From NCBI GenBank assembly GCA_005790505.1, contig SXUP01000017.1, positions 79,001 to 143,000 on the forward strand: a stretch of 64,000 bases of DNA, read 5' to 3'. The DNA comes from Actinomycetota bacterium. GTDB lineage: Bacteria > Actinomycetota > Acidimicrobiia > Acidimicrobiales > Ilumatobacteraceae. The translations under genes were made by a program, and so were the position numbers. The notes beneath the pieces are model-generated. The model did no database searches, had not been told where the DNA came from, and saw only the letters and a list, made by a program, of their open reading frames with translations. Of this stretch, positions 16,943-26,024 are shown piece by piece; the stretch's first letter is position 1, and the number at the start of each line of letters is the position of its first letter.

Positions 16943-18241
16943 TCAGCAAAGGGCAGTGAGTGCGGCAACCACGATGGCGTCGTCTTGTGGTGCCACACTG
17001 CGCAGGTCAAGGTATGTGGTGTTGTTGACGGTTCGAGAAATCACAGCGATGTCGTGCGCGCGCAAAGCAGTACTGTGATCGCCCGTAAGAGCGATGCCGA
17101 CTGATGGCACTGTTGAGCCTGGCGCAGAACCTGCCCCGACAAGTGAATCAAGTGAGACAACTGAACCAATGCCGGATCGCCGCACAATTTCTGCGGCACG
17201 TGACTCCAGGATTGCTCGCGGTGTCGCCACCATTTTCCAAAACGAAACATCAGTGCAGACGGTGCGCGCACAATACGAAAGCAGTACAGATTGCAACATC
17301 AATAATGTATGGCCACCAGGTCTTAGCGCCCGCATCAATGGATGTGAGGCACATGTTTGGACAAGGTCTGCACGCCCAGCGATGATTCCGCATTGCGGCC
17401 CACCCAATAGTTTGTCGCCACTGAACATCACCAGGGCTGCACCGTCGCTTAGTGCTTGACGTGCTGCTGGTTCATTACCTAGCCATGAAGGGACACGGTC
17501 GACATGTCCGTGCAACCACGGACACGTGTTATCAATTAGGCCTGATCCAATGTCAGCAATCACTGGTACGGACAACGTTGCCAGTTCTGCTACGGATGTT
17601 GTTTGAGTAAATCCCTGAATTGCGAAGTTTGATGGGTGGATTTTCATAGTGAGCGCGATGTCGTTACGTTTTGATTCAATCGCCTTGCTGTAGTCCTTTA
17701 GTCGCGTTCTATTTGTTGTGCCAACGTCTACAAGATGTGCGCCAGATTGCTCCATCACATCGGGGATACGAAAACCACCGCCAATCTCAACACTCTCGCC
17801 GCGCGACACGGCAACGCCACGATTAGATGCAAGTGCTGCGAGCACCAATATCACAGCAGCAGCATTGTTGTTGACAACAATTGCGGCTTCAGCACCAGTG
17901 AGAACAGAAATTAATCTTGATGCTGATGTTTGGCGCGATCCGCGTTCCCCGCTTGCGAGGTCATATTCAAGATTTGTTGGTCGACCTGAACCAATTGTTG
18001 TTTGTGGTGCTCGGCCCAGATTGGTGTGTAACAACACACCAGTTGCATTGATGACTTCGGTGAGTAATGCAGTTTCAAGATCGTTCGTGAGTCTTTGCGC
18101 TGCTGACAGCGCATCATTTGGCGTTTGAACGACTGCGCGGCGAGCACAATCAACAAGAAGTGAGTGGGGCAGCGTGGATTGGGCGGCGAGGGCTCGAGCG
18201 ATGGTGTCGATAGACGGCGGATGCGTTGCTGATGGTGCCAC
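16943..18241 (-). CDS. selA: L-seryl-tRNA(Sec) selenium transferase SelA
   Basis: A 432-residue pyridoxal-phosphate enzyme that converts Ser-tRNA(Sec) to Sec-tRNA(Sec) using selenophosphate. Characteristic blocks are NATGVLLHTNLGRAP (about residues 65-79), YDLASGERGSR, VNNNAAAVILVL and the PLP-lysine site FSGDKLLGGPQCGI. It is slightly shorter than E. coli SelA. It heads the selA-selB operon and diverges from selD, with only 26 bases between the two chosen start codons, so promoter elements must overlap coding sequence or lie further in. Confidence 0.95.
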   Translation of the reverse strand: MAPSATHPPSIDTIARALAAQSTLPHSLLVDCARRAVVQTPNDALSAAQRLTNDLETALLTEVINATGVLLHTNLGRAPQTTIGSGRPTNLEYDLASGERGSRQTSASRLISVLTGAEAAIVVNNNAAAVILVLAALASNRGVAVSRGESVEIGGGFRIPDVMEQSGAHLVDVGTTNRTRLKDYSKAIESKRNDIALTMKIHPSNFAIQGFTQTTSVAELATLSVPVIADIGSGLIDNTCPWLHGHVDRVPSWLGNEPAARQALSDGAALVMFSGDKLLGGPQCGIIAGRADLVQTCASHPLMRALRPGGHTLLMLQSVLLSYCARTVCTDVSFWKMVATPRAILESRAAEIVRRSGIGSVVSLDSLVGAGSAPGSTVPSVGIALTGDHSTALRAHDIAVISRTVNNTTYLDLRSVAPQDDAIVVAALTALC

Positions 18242-18267
18242 CTTTTCAACCTAGTAGTTTGCATTGC

Positions 18268-19281
18268 GTGCTTAAGAACGCTTCTCCCATCAGGCTCACC
18301 GAATGGACGTCGTGTGGCGGGTGCGCCGCCAAATGGGGTGCAACAATGTTGGCTGAAATGGTACAGGAATTGCCAGTGGGATTTGATTCGTCGCTGTTGG
18401 TGGGTCTTGCTCCTTTTGATGACGCAGCTGTCTATCAACTCACTGATGATCTTGCGTTGGTCAGCACAACAGATTTTTTCCCGCCACTCGTCGATGACCC
18501 TGCAGATTTTGGCGCGATTGCAGCAGCCAATGCGTGCAGTGATGTTTTTGCAATGGGTGGACGCGTGGTGCTGGCTGTCAACATTGCAGCGTTTCCAGAA
18601 GAACTTCCCCGCGATGTAATCGCTGCAATTTTTGCAAGTGCTTCAGAAACAGTTATTGCCGCTGGTGGCACGATTGCAGGAGGGCACACGATTCGCAATC
18701 CTGAGCCAATCTTTGGACTTGCCGTACAAGGAGTAGTTGACCCGCGGCATATTTTTCGCAAGGGTGGTGCCCAGCCAGGTGACGTCGCAATTTTGTCCAA
18801 GCCAATAGGTACAGGTCTTGTCACGGCAGGTGGTACCAGTGAGCAAAAACGTGAAGTGATTGCTGGAATGCGCACGCTAAACAAAAAATCTGCCGAAGAT
18901 CTGCGCCGATATGCCATTGATGTGCATGCCGTTACTGATGTCACCGGATACGGACTTGCAGGTCATGGATGGGAAATAGCCGAACGCTCTGGAATAAAAT
19001 TTATTGTTGACACGATGTCACTGCCGCTCTACTCAGGCGCGCATGATCTTGCAGTATTTGGGACTCGCACGGGTGGCGATGCTCGCAACCGCTCGTATGT
19101 CGGAGATCACGCCGTGATCAATGCACACGAAACGTATGTCGCACTATGCATGGACCCACAAACATCGGGTGGGTTGCTGGCTGCTGTCGCACCGCATGTT
19201 GCGCGCGATCTAGTGAGCGAAGGTACGTGGGTCAGCATCGGATATTTTGAATCCGGCACGCCAGCCATCGAACTTCGCTAG
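18268..19281 (+). CDS. selD: Selenide, water dikinase SelD
   Basis: A 337-residue selenophosphate synthetase. The N-terminal active-site segment reads TSCGGCAAKWG: the Cys of GCAAK and the Lys correspond to the catalytic Cys17/Lys20 pair of E. coli SelD, with the second Cys replaced by Ala. It is therefore a Cys form, not a selenoprotein. LALVSTTDFFPPLVDDP, GGTIAGGHTIRNPEP and CMDPQTSGGLLAAV are further family blocks. GTG at 18268 gives the usual N-terminal length; a longer form from 18232 (ATG) is possible. It supplies selenophosphate to SelA. Confidence 0.93.
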   Translation: MLKNASPIRLTEWTSCGGCAAKWGATMLAEMVQELPVGFDSSLLVGLAPFDDAAVYQLTDDLALVSTTDFFPPLVDDPADFGAIAAANACSDVFAMGGRVVLAVNIAAFPEELPRDVIAAIFASASETVIAAGGTIAGGHTIRNPEPIFGLAVQGVVDPRHIFRKGGAQPGDVAILSKPIGTGLVTAGGTSEQKREVIAGMRTLNKKSAEDLRRYAIDVHAVTDVTGYGLAGHGWEIAERSGIKFIVDTMSLPLYSGAHDLAVFGTRTGGDARNRSYVGDHAVINAHETYVALCMDPQTSGGLLAAVAPHVARDLVSEGTWVSIGYFESGTPAIELR

Positions 19282-19327
19282 TAGTGATGTCAGGAATTAT
19301 GATGTGCCAGAGCAAGTCATGGGGGTC

Positions 19328-20554
19328 ATGATGTCGATTCCAGTGGAGTTCAGCGCGGAAGCAGTCAAAGAGTCATCTCTTGAAGCATTTCGTCCATATG
19401 GAGAGTTCCTGAGATCGGCCGAGCCGTACTCGTCGATCTTCATCAATAATCAGTGGCTCACTCCACCTAAGGCCGGTGCAGAACTTGAGTGGGGACAAGG
19501 TTGGTACTACGACACCACCGTTGCTCGTAAGCATGAGTATTGGAAAAACATCAAGACTCCACAAGCCACAAAAGATATTGTTCAATTACGCAAAGATCTT
19601 TTTGAGTGGGGTTACTGTCTGATTGAGGACGGACTATCCGAGGAACAATACACTCGCATGCGGGCCCGTATCGCAGAGCAAGCCCAAGCAGAGCGCGAAC
19701 TCGGAATTGCTTATGTTGTCGCGTCACAACAACACGTTTGGGCTCTCGTTAATAAGGGAGATGATTTCGTAGGTTGCCTAGAACATAATCCCAAGAGTGT
19801 GCAGGCTGGCCCACTGATTGAGCAGATCTTGAACGAGTCACTTGGTAGCAAATGGAACCACTTTAGTTTCTTGTCAAATATCTCGTATCCCAAATGTCAT
19901 CCACAGTCAATGCATCAAGACCAGACCTTTATTGCGCCGTACAACCCGAGCGAGGCGCCTGTATTGGTGAACACGATGTATATCTTGCAAGATGTTGACG
20001 AGGTCAACGGGGGCACGCTGCATATTCCTGGGTCACATCGACCAAACGGTGATGGCGGGGTCAATGGCCTGTACGGCAAGTTGCCCAAGCCAATCAATCT
20101 CGAAGCCAAAGCCGGAACCGTTTTGATGTTTGACGGTCGGTTACTGCACGGTGGTGCTGTCAATCACTCAGATGACTTTCGATACGTCATCACCAACTCG
20201 TGCGTTAAGAGCTGGATACGGCAGCAAGAAAACTTCTTGCTCACTGTTAGCCCAGAGGTCCTGCAGAATGCGAGTGACAAGTTGTTATTAAGACTGGGAT
20301 TTCAATCAAGTATTACGAGCAATCTGGTTGAAGGATACGGATACATGGGTACTGGACAGATTGGCGACGAGAATGGAGCCGTTGTACATGTTCGTCATGC
20401 TTTTGACGATGGGACCTACCGTCATGTTGGACAATTAACAATGACCGATGTCGCAAATGCAGATGACTTCACATTGCAAAAGATTCAACGCAGACATGAA
20501 TCATTTCGAACTCCTGAATACTTTGAGCATCTGCACGCACTCAATGCGCTGTAG
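19328..20554 (+). CDS. Phytanoyl-CoA dioxygenase (PhyH) family protein
   Basis: A protein of about 408 residues in the Fe(II)/2-oxoglutarate PhyH family. The HxD ligand pair is in SMHQDQTFIAPYN and the distal His in DGRLLHGGAVNHS, with a downstream Arg in FRYVITNS. The long N- and C-terminal extensions set it apart from the PhnY-like protein in this window. Start: ATG at 19328 has a GGGGG tract just upstream; 19331 is equally possible. The gene begins 46 bases after selD. It ends overlapping the convergent MFS gene by 14 bases. The substrate is unknown. Confidence 0.8.
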   Translation: MMSIPVEFSAEAVKESSLEAFRPYGEFLRSAEPYSSIFINNQWLTPPKAGAELEWGQGWYYDTTVARKHEYWKNIKTPQATKDIVQLRKDLFEWGYCLIEDGLSEEQYTRMRARIAEQAQAERELGIAYVVASQQHVWALVNKGDDFVGCLEHNPKSVQAGPLIEQILNESLGSKWNHFSFLSNISYPKCHPQSMHQDQTFIAPYNPSEAPVLVNTMYILQDVDEVNGGTLHIPGSHRPNGDGGVNGLYGKLPKPINLEAKAGTVLMFDGRLLHGGAVNHSDDFRYVITNSCVKSWIRQQENFLLTVSPEVLQNASDKLLLRLGFQSSITSNLVEGYGYMGTGQIGDENGAVVHVRHAFDDGTYRHVGQLTMTDVANADDFTLQKIQRRHESFRTPEYFEHLHALNAL

Positions 20555-21863
20555 TGGGTAAAAGATAGTTCTCAGTCTTGCTGGATGTTGCACCAATGAG
20601 AATCAGCACAGCAGCAATAAGCACGTATGCCATCAGCGCAATTGCCAATGGTTGCACAGTTCCATTAAAAGCAGAACTACCAATATTTCCGAGTAACGCA
20701 CCGCCAGCAGTTGTGACAGTGCTGATGATCGCTGACGCAGTTCCGGCAACATGCGGAAGCGGAATCATTGCTGCTGTATTGCAGACTGGCACAAGACCCT
20801 GAGCAACTGGTATCACGCACGCGAGGCTGATTGCATAGAGCCAGAAGTTGGGATGACCGTGATTGAGGCGTGAAATAAGCAGAAATACGAACGACGTACA
20901 CATTGCCACCACCACCATGCGACGCACGAGTTGCGTGATACCGACACTGTGAACCAGGCGCGCATTATTAAGCGAGTTAAGTGCGAGCATGATGGCAATG
21001 GATCCAAAGAACAATGGAAACCATGAACCGTAGCCGTATACATCAGAGAGAATTACTTCTGAACTTGCCAGATACGCGGCCATGACTCCGAACAAAAAAG
21101 CAATAGCTAGCGTAAAGCAAACAGTTTGTCTGCGGCCAACTACTTCTTTGAGGGCTTGAACAAATGCTGAACGAGTGAGCGCTCGACGTCGCTCTGGCTC
21201 CAATGTCTCAGGAAGTCGCGTCGCCCACAGCATGAGGACACTCGCGATGACAGCAGGAAACCAAAAAACAATTCGCCACGGTGCGATAGCGATTAATCCT
21301 GCTCCAATCCCGGGGGCAAGGATTGGCACTAGCAAAAATACTGCCATGATGTTGGACATCAGACGTGCCATTGCATTTCCTTCATACCGATCGCGAATCA
21401 TCGCGATGCTCAGCGTGCGTGGCGCTGCCGCTCCGAGTCCCCACACAAAGCGTGACACAATTACCCATTCCCACGATGGTGCAACACAGGCAAGGAGAGC
21501 GCTCGCTAAATAAAGGGCCATTCCCCCAAATAACAAACCACGCCGTCCATATCGATCGGATGCTGGCCCGTATATCCACGGTCCAACTGCCATGCCCAAG
21601 AAAAATGCGGTCACGATCCAGCCCACTTGCGTTGAGTCTGGAGACATTCCAAATTCTTGTCGCATGTCTGGGAAAGCTGGCAGCATTAAATCAATGGCGA
21701 GAGCACCACTCGCCATCAGCGCCGTCACGATGGCGATGAACTCTCGCCCGCTTGCTACACCTTTGACCCGCTGATCTCGTGATCCGGTTGAGGCACGCAA
21801 CGTGGATTTCACCTTGCCACCGTATGTCATACCATCGCAATTGCTCGGGTTCAAGAAGTCCAT
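20541..21863 (-). CDS. MFS transporter, Bcr/CflA drug-efflux type
   Basis: A 440-residue, twelve-helix major facilitator. The N-terminal domain contains the Bcr/CflA-type pattern DLMLPAFPDMRQEFG and the family motif GPASDRYGRRGLLFGG between helices 2 and 3. Members export antibiotics or metabolites using the proton gradient. The N-terminal ~35 residues before the first helix are unusually long; an internal start closer to the first helix is possible. An IS3-family element lies 95 bases upstream of its start and could affect its expression. Confidence 0.85.
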   Translation of the reverse strand: MDFLNPSNCDGMTYGGKVKSTLRASTGSRDQRVKGVASGREFIAIVTALMASGALAIDLMLPAFPDMRQEFGMSPDSTQVGWIVTAFFLGMAVGPWIYGPASDRYGRRGLLFGGMALYLASALLACVAPSWEWVIVSRFVWGLGAAAPRTLSIAMIRDRYEGNAMARLMSNIMAVFLLVPILAPGIGAGLIAIAPWRIVFWFPAVIASVLMLWATRLPETLEPERRRALTRSAFVQALKEVVGRRQTVCFTLAIAFLFGVMAAYLASSEVILSDVYGYGSWFPLFFGSIAIMLALNSLNNARLVHSVGITQLVRRMVVVAMCTSFVFLLISRLNHGHPNFWLYAISLACVIPVAQGLVPVCNTAAMIPLPHVAGTASAIISTVTTAGGALLGNIGSSAFNGTVQPLAIALMAYVLIAAVLILIGATSSKTENYLLPTTAH

Positions 21864-21972
21864 GAGACGTACTTGAAGCGTCCGTCGCTAGGTTGATGAA
21901 ATGACTTTTGTAACGACGCTCAATTTCCCTGATGGTAAAAGTGCACAAGTCATACACTGTCCTGGACCCCGT

Positions 21973-22836
21973 TTATTGGTCCACCTGTTGTGAGGCTAAC
22001 ACAGGGTTTTCGGCCCACCATTTAGTGGCGAACTCGACCGGGGTCAGATAGGAAAGCGCACTGTGCGGGCGGTAATGGTTGTAGTTGTTGCGGTGTTCTT
22101 CAAGCATGAAACGGATTTCCCACATCGAATCAAACACTTCTCTGGTTAGTAGTTCGTCTCTGAGTCTCGAGTTGAACGATTCGACGCGACCGTTTTGCCA
22201 GGGTGAACCTGGATCGCAATAGTTTGCTTGAATGTTTTGTTCTTTGCACCAGTCACGCAGAGTGTCGGCAATGAACTCTGGTCCGTTATCCATCCGCAGA
22301 AACTGTGGTACGCCACGATGTTCGCGTATCTGATCAAGAACAGCCATCGTGCCTGCTGCAGTGATCCGGCGTGCTGCGTTCGTGGCGAGCGCTTCACGAG
22401 TGAACTCGTCAGTCACATTCAAAATCTTCACGGGTCGTCCGTCAGCTGTTTCATCAAACTGAAAATCGATCGCCCACACATGATTCGGATATGTGCCCCG
22501 AACAATAATCGGTTGACGGGCAATCTTGGTTTTGCGACGTTTAGGGCGTTGCACATGCAAACCCTCGAGACGCCATAAACGTTGCACCCGTTTACGATTC
22601 ACCTGATACCCGTCACGCAACAACATCACATGAACACGCCGATACCCATAACGAGGATATTTCACCGCCAACGCCCGGATCTGTTGCCGCAAACACGCCA
22701 CTTGAGGCCTGCGAACATGTTTGTGACGTTGTGTGCTGCGATACTGGCCAACCACCAGACACGCTCTTCTTTGAGACACCCCGAACTCGTCAACAAGAGC
22801 CAACACAGCGACCCGTTTCTGGTTCGGGGTCACCAT
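21973..22836 (-). CDS. IS3-family transposase OrfB (DDE integrase core)
   Basis: A 287-residue catalytic subunit. The DDE triad is visible: Asp in VWAIDFQFDE, Asp in LRMDNGPEF and Glu in NGRVESFNSRLRDE. It has the usual HTH_21 region (YRRVHVMLLRDG) upstream and the HYRPHSALSYLTP tail. Length and motifs match an intact, functional IS3 OrfB. Confidence 0.95.
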   Translation of the reverse strand: MVTPNQKRVAVLALVDEFGVSQRRACLVVGQYRSTQRHKHVRRPQVACLRQQIRALAVKYPRYGYRRVHVMLLRDGYQVNRKRVQRLWRLEGLHVQRPKRRKTKIARQPIIVRGTYPNHVWAIDFQFDETADGRPVKILNVTDEFTREALATNAARRITAAGTMAVLDQIREHRGVPQFLRMDNGPEFIADTLRDWCKEQNIQANYCDPGSPWQNGRVESFNSRLRDELLTREVFDSMWEIRFMLEEHRNNYNHYRPHSALSYLTPVEFATKWWAENPVLASQQVDQ

Positions 22837-23114
22837 TTTCCCTTAGCAACCATCCTCAACATGTCGTTATCGAGTTCCTTCTCGGCGAGTAGACGTTTCA
22901 ATCGGGCGTTTTCTTGTTCCAACGTTTTGAGTCGTGCCACATCATCAGGTCGCATCGCCCCATATTGGCTACGCCACCGCTGATACGTCTGATGAGATAT
23001 CTCCAAATGTCGCATCACTTCAGCTAGCGGAATACTCTCCGCCAACAACCGGTCAGCTTCACGCAGTTTGCGCACAATCTGCTCAGGTGTGTGTCTGGTC
23101 CGTTTCATATCCAT
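22830..23114 (-). CDS. IS3-family transposase OrfA
   Basis: A 94-residue helix-turn-helix protein (RTRHTPEQIVRKLREAD, then HLEISHQTYQRWRSQYG) followed by a leucine-zipper-like helix. It provides the DNA-binding N-terminus of the transposase. It overlaps OrfB in a different frame (ATGGTGA), after a GGGAAAA stretch; as in other IS3 elements, a -1 frameshift or reinitiation would join the two. Confidence 0.92.
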   Translation of the reverse strand: MDMKRTRHTPEQIVRKLREADRLLAESIPLAEVMRHLEISHQTYQRWRSQYGAMRPDDVARLKTLEQENARLKRLLAEKELDNDMLRMVAKGKW

Positions 23115-23361
23115 CCTCCCAACCCCATTCTTACGGGATTACTGATCTCATAGGAGATGGACCTATTTCAGGGGGTCAGGACACATTGCGCTTCCTCGGG
23201 ACGCTAAGTTAACAGAGGCGAATGCAAAAATCAACACATCAAAGCCAGTTACTGTGACCTGGGTTCACCAAAAACACTGTTAGCCTCATAACAGACGGAC
23301 CGACAAACGGGGTCCAAGATAGTTATCTGCCAGCTATCCACAGAGAGAGCCTTCATAGGAT

Positions 23362-23979
23362 ATGAGTCAGAGTGAAAGAGTGCAAACTGGATCATCTCCC
23401 CGAGACAAGATCCTTGAGCGCGCGATTTCAGTTCTTGAAAAAGACGGTGAAGCTGCAATTCGGACAAATACGATTGCTGCTGATTGCGGATGCACTGCGC
23501 CAACCCTGTATCGAGAGTTTCAAAGTCGTGAAGGATTAATCATTGCAGCGCAGGCCGAAAGATACAAACGATCATCGCAAGAAACCGTGACAGCGCTTGT
23601 CCGTCAAATCACAATTGCAACCACTCGAGAAGAATTGTATGACAATGTTTCCATCTCGCTAGGTCATATTTTTTCAATTACTCGCGCCAAGTATCGTCGC
23701 TTGCGTGCCGATGTCATTGGGTCAGCGGTTTCACGGCCTGAACTCCGTCAAGAGATAGTGCGCGTAGACACCGAGTATTCACGGGCAATCGCCGCTGCAT
23801 TTCGACCAGCCATGGAGGCAGGCTGGATGAGCCCGACTGTGAATCTTGAGGTCATTGCTTTTTGGGCACAAGGTCTGACCAATTCCCGAGTGGCCCTTGA
23901 GTTCGATTCCCAATCTGCGTATGCCACAGCGTGGGATGAACTGACGAAGAAGGCGATCCTACGGGAGCTTTTCGGCTAA
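23362..23979 (+). CDS. TetR/AcrR family transcriptional regulator
   Basis: A 205-residue regulator. The N-terminal helix-turn-helix spans about residues 15-60 (ILERAISVLEKDGEAAIRTNTIAADCGCTAPTLYREFQSREGL, read in pieces). The C-terminal ligand domain is helical with no clue to the inducer. It sits between the IS element and a surface-protein gene, and ends 2 bases before a long inverted repeat. Whether it controls the downstream gene is not known. Confidence 0.88.
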   Translation: MSQSERVQTGSSPRDKILERAISVLEKDGEAAIRTNTIAADCGCTAPTLYREFQSREGLIIAAQAERYKRSSQETVTALVRQITIATTREELYDNVSISLGHIFSITRAKYRRLRADVIGSAVSRPELRQEIVRVDTEYSRAIAAAFRPAMEAGWMSPTVNLEVIAFWAQGLTNSRVALEFDSQSAYATAWDELTKKAILRELFG

Positions 23980-23981
23980 AA

Positions 23982-24046
23982 GAGTATCCCTCTTGTCTAT
24001 AAGTTATACTTTTGAGGTATATAACTTATAGACAAGAGGGATACTC
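23982..24046. repeat. 27-bp perfect inverted repeat between TetR gene and surface-protein gene
   Basis: Arms 23982-24008 and 24020-24046 (starting GAGTATCCCTCTTG) are perfect reverse complements around an 11-base loop. The right arm ends immediately before the ATG at 24047, and the Shine-Dalgarno-like GAGGG of that gene lies inside the arm. In the mRNA the site would be buried in a very stable hairpin. There is no T-run, so it is not a canonical terminator. It could be an attenuating structure, an operator or a tiny palindromic mobile repeat. Confidence 0.9.
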
Positions 24047-26011
24047 ATGGAACATCGCGGAGATATTGGTAACCGAGTTCAGAAAAGTCCACTACGGCGA
24101 GTGATCGTCACAATCACACTGGGTGTTGCTTTAGTTGCTCCTGGAATTCCATTCATGCCAGGCAGTGTCGCGTCAGCAGTGGGCTCCACGCCTCTACGCC
24201 CGACTAATTTTAGCGCGAACTGCAGTGCCCCGGACAACTCGGCAGGTCAAATGTCTCTTACTTTTACTGAGGGGTCAAACAATGGGTCGCCAATTACAAA
24301 CTACAAGTACTCATTTGACAACATTACATTTACGGCATTTAATCCGGCCAAGACAACGCAACCATTTGTTTTTGATTTCACCGAGTACAACCGACCTCTA
24401 GGGGTGATGACGTACGTGTACCTCAAAGCGGTGAATGCAAACGGTGATGGAGAGAGCAACTGGGGCAATGTAGGCGGAAGTAATTCGCAAGTGGGATGCA
24501 CTGTTGGAAATGGTCTTCCATCGCGCCCAACAACTGCAGCTGCAACTGCAGGAAATGGTTCCGCAAGTGTTGCGTTTACGGCTGGGTCAAACGGCGGGTC
24601 AGCTATTACGAACTATAAATATTCCATCGACGGAGGAGTGACGTACATTGCGCTGAGTCCAGCTAGCGCAACAAGTCCAATCATTATTCCGGGACTAACT
24701 AACGGAGTGCTCACCACTATCTATCTGAAGGCGGTCAACGCAAACGGTGATTCTACAAGCGCTCGGACCGTCACAGTTACACCTTCTGGTTCCGACACAC
24801 CAGTTGCTCCCACTACAACGGTTGCTCCCACTACAACGGTTGCTCCCACTACAACGGTTGCTCCCACTACAACGGATGCACCCGGGACAACTAGCTCGCC
24901 ATCAACCAAACCCGACTTGGTGGCTTCATCTGATTCAGGGATTTCAGACACTGATGACATCACCTTTGACAACTCGCCTACGATTTCGGTAGCAAATAGA
25001 ATCAATGGCTACAAAGTAAAAGTGATAGCTGTAAAAGATTCCAAAACCATGTCGTGCACATTTATTGCATCCCCAAAGAAGTCAAGCTGCACCCTCGGCA
25101 CACTAAGTGATGGAGTGTGGTTCGTGAGATCACAGCAGTCCTTAGGCGACGTCACTTTGCCAAAGTCTACGGTGCTTAAAATTACTATTGATACTGTTGA
25201 TCCAACCGTAATTTCGTTTACCACGCCTGTAGCAAATGGCAAAAAGAAAGTTGGAGACGAGATAAAAATAGTCGCAACGGTGGGAGAGAATATTGTTCCA
25301 GGTGGATCAATCACGGTGACGCTAGATACTGGGGTAGACGTTGTCTTGACACAAACAACTGCCACCAAGATGGAAGGAATTTATGTCGTCAAAGACGGGG
25401 ATTCCACCGACGGCCTCACAGTTGATTCATTTGTCAAAACATCTGTGCCAACTGATATTGCCGGAAACGTAATGACCACGACCAGGCTTCCTATGGGCAA
25501 GAAAAATATCGGTGGACTAAAAGACATTGTCATCTCAGGAACATCTAAGCCTTCTCCACCAGACGAAGACGACGAAGATGACGAGCCCACTGTTCTTGAA
25601 TGCAAGACTGTTGTCACGGTGAAGAAACCCACGGCACCAGTCTTGGTTGGTGAGAAGTTGTCAGACGGCATTATTTTTGATCCCGCTTCACCGCAATTGG
25701 ATTCCGGAGATAAAAAAGAGCTTGATCGTGTTGCAAAAGTAATGGCAAAACGTGGTGGACTCGTGCTTGTCTCAGGGTTCGCACGTAAAAACGGAGTTGA
25801 CTCAGCCGAGTTTCTTAAGAATCTCTCACTAGCGCGTGCCCGCAATGTTTCTAAATATCTGGCAACAAAAGGGGTTCGCGTGTCAGTGAGGTACGAGGGA
25901 TACGGAGCAGTAACAAAAGAAATCGGAACGAGTAGTCAGCGTAAAGTTGATCTTCGGTGGATTGATGATGCTGCCAAAATTGAGTCAGAACAGAAATGCT
26001 CGGCCAAGTAA
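24047..26011 (+). CDS. Secreted surface protein: Fn3-like repeats, PTTTVA linker, C-terminal OmpA-like domain
   Basis: A 654-residue exported protein. A long signal peptide (residues about 18-45) is followed by two fibronectin-III-like modules (about 50-150 and 155-250; SPITNYKYSFDN and SAITNYKYSIDG are matching strands). Next comes a VAPTTT linker, Ig-like beta modules with KSSCTLGTLSDGVWFV and TVDPTVISFTTP, an acidic segment, and an OmpA-family domain at about 540-640 (IIFDPASPQLDSGDKKELDRV, read in two parts). OmpA-like domains bind peptidoglycan, so this probably displays the Fn3 modules at the cell surface. Start codon directly follows a perfect inverted repeat. Confidence 0.8.
   Translation: MEHRGDIGNRVQKSPLRRVIVTITLGVALVAPGIPFMPGSVASAVGSTPLRPTNFSANCSAPDNSAGQMSLTFTEGSNNGSPITNYKYSFDNITFTAFNPAKTTQPFVFDFTEYNRPLGVMTYVYLKAVNANGDGESNWGNVGGSNSQVGCTVGNGLPSRPTTAAATAGNGSASVAFTAGSNGGSAITNYKYSIDGGVTYIALSPASATSPIIIPGLTNGVLTTIYLKAVNANGDSTSARTVTVTPSGSDTPVAPTTTVAPTTTVAPTTTVAPTTTDAPGTTSSPSTKPDLVASSDSGISDTDDITFDNSPTISVANRINGYKVKVIAVKDSKTMSCTFIASPKKSSCTLGTLSDGVWFVRSQQSLGDVTLPKSTVLKITIDTVDPTVISFTTPVANGKKKVGDEIKIVATVGENIVPGGSITVTLDTGVDVVLTQTTATKMEGIYVVKDGDSTDGLTVDSFVKTSVPTDIAGNVMTTTRLPMGKKNIGGLKDIVISGTSKPSPPDEDDEDDEPTVLECKTVVTVKKPTAPVLVGEKLSDGIIFDPASPQLDSGDKKELDRVAKVMAKRGGLVLVSGFARKNGVDSAEFLKNLSLARARNVSKYLATKGVRVSVRYEGYGAVTKEIGTSSQRKVDLRWIDDAAKIESEQKCSAK
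24803..24874 (+). repeat. Four tandem 18-bp units coding for VAPTTT
   Basis: Four consecutive copies of GTTGCTCCCACTACAACG, identical at the DNA level apart from the junction with the following sequence. They encode a Pro/Thr-rich linker between the Fn3-like part and the Ig-like part. Perfect identity suggests recent expansion or ongoing copy-number change. Confidence 0.9.
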
Positions 26012-26024
26012 TAATTCACATTTT

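Larger units (their letters stand above)
21958..23183 (-). mobile_element. IS3-family insertion sequence (1226 bp)
   Basis: The element carries overlapping orfA and orfB on the minus strand. It is bounded by about 25-bp imperfect inverted repeats: left end TGTCCTGGACCCC..., right end (reverse complement) TGTCCTGACCCCC..., both continuing to a shared GGTCC block. The TG...CA termini are typical of IS3 elements. Flanks show no exact target duplication (CAC on the left, CAT on the right). Both frames look intact, so the copy could be active. Confidence 0.9.

Noticed and set aside
18268..18340. SelD as a selenoprotein
   Set aside because: The active-site position is encoded by TGC (Cys); no in-frame UGA is present.
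24803..24874. Short direct repeats that could suggest a CRISPR array
   Set aside because: The 18-bp units are head to tail with no spacers and code for VAPTTT in a clear reading frame.
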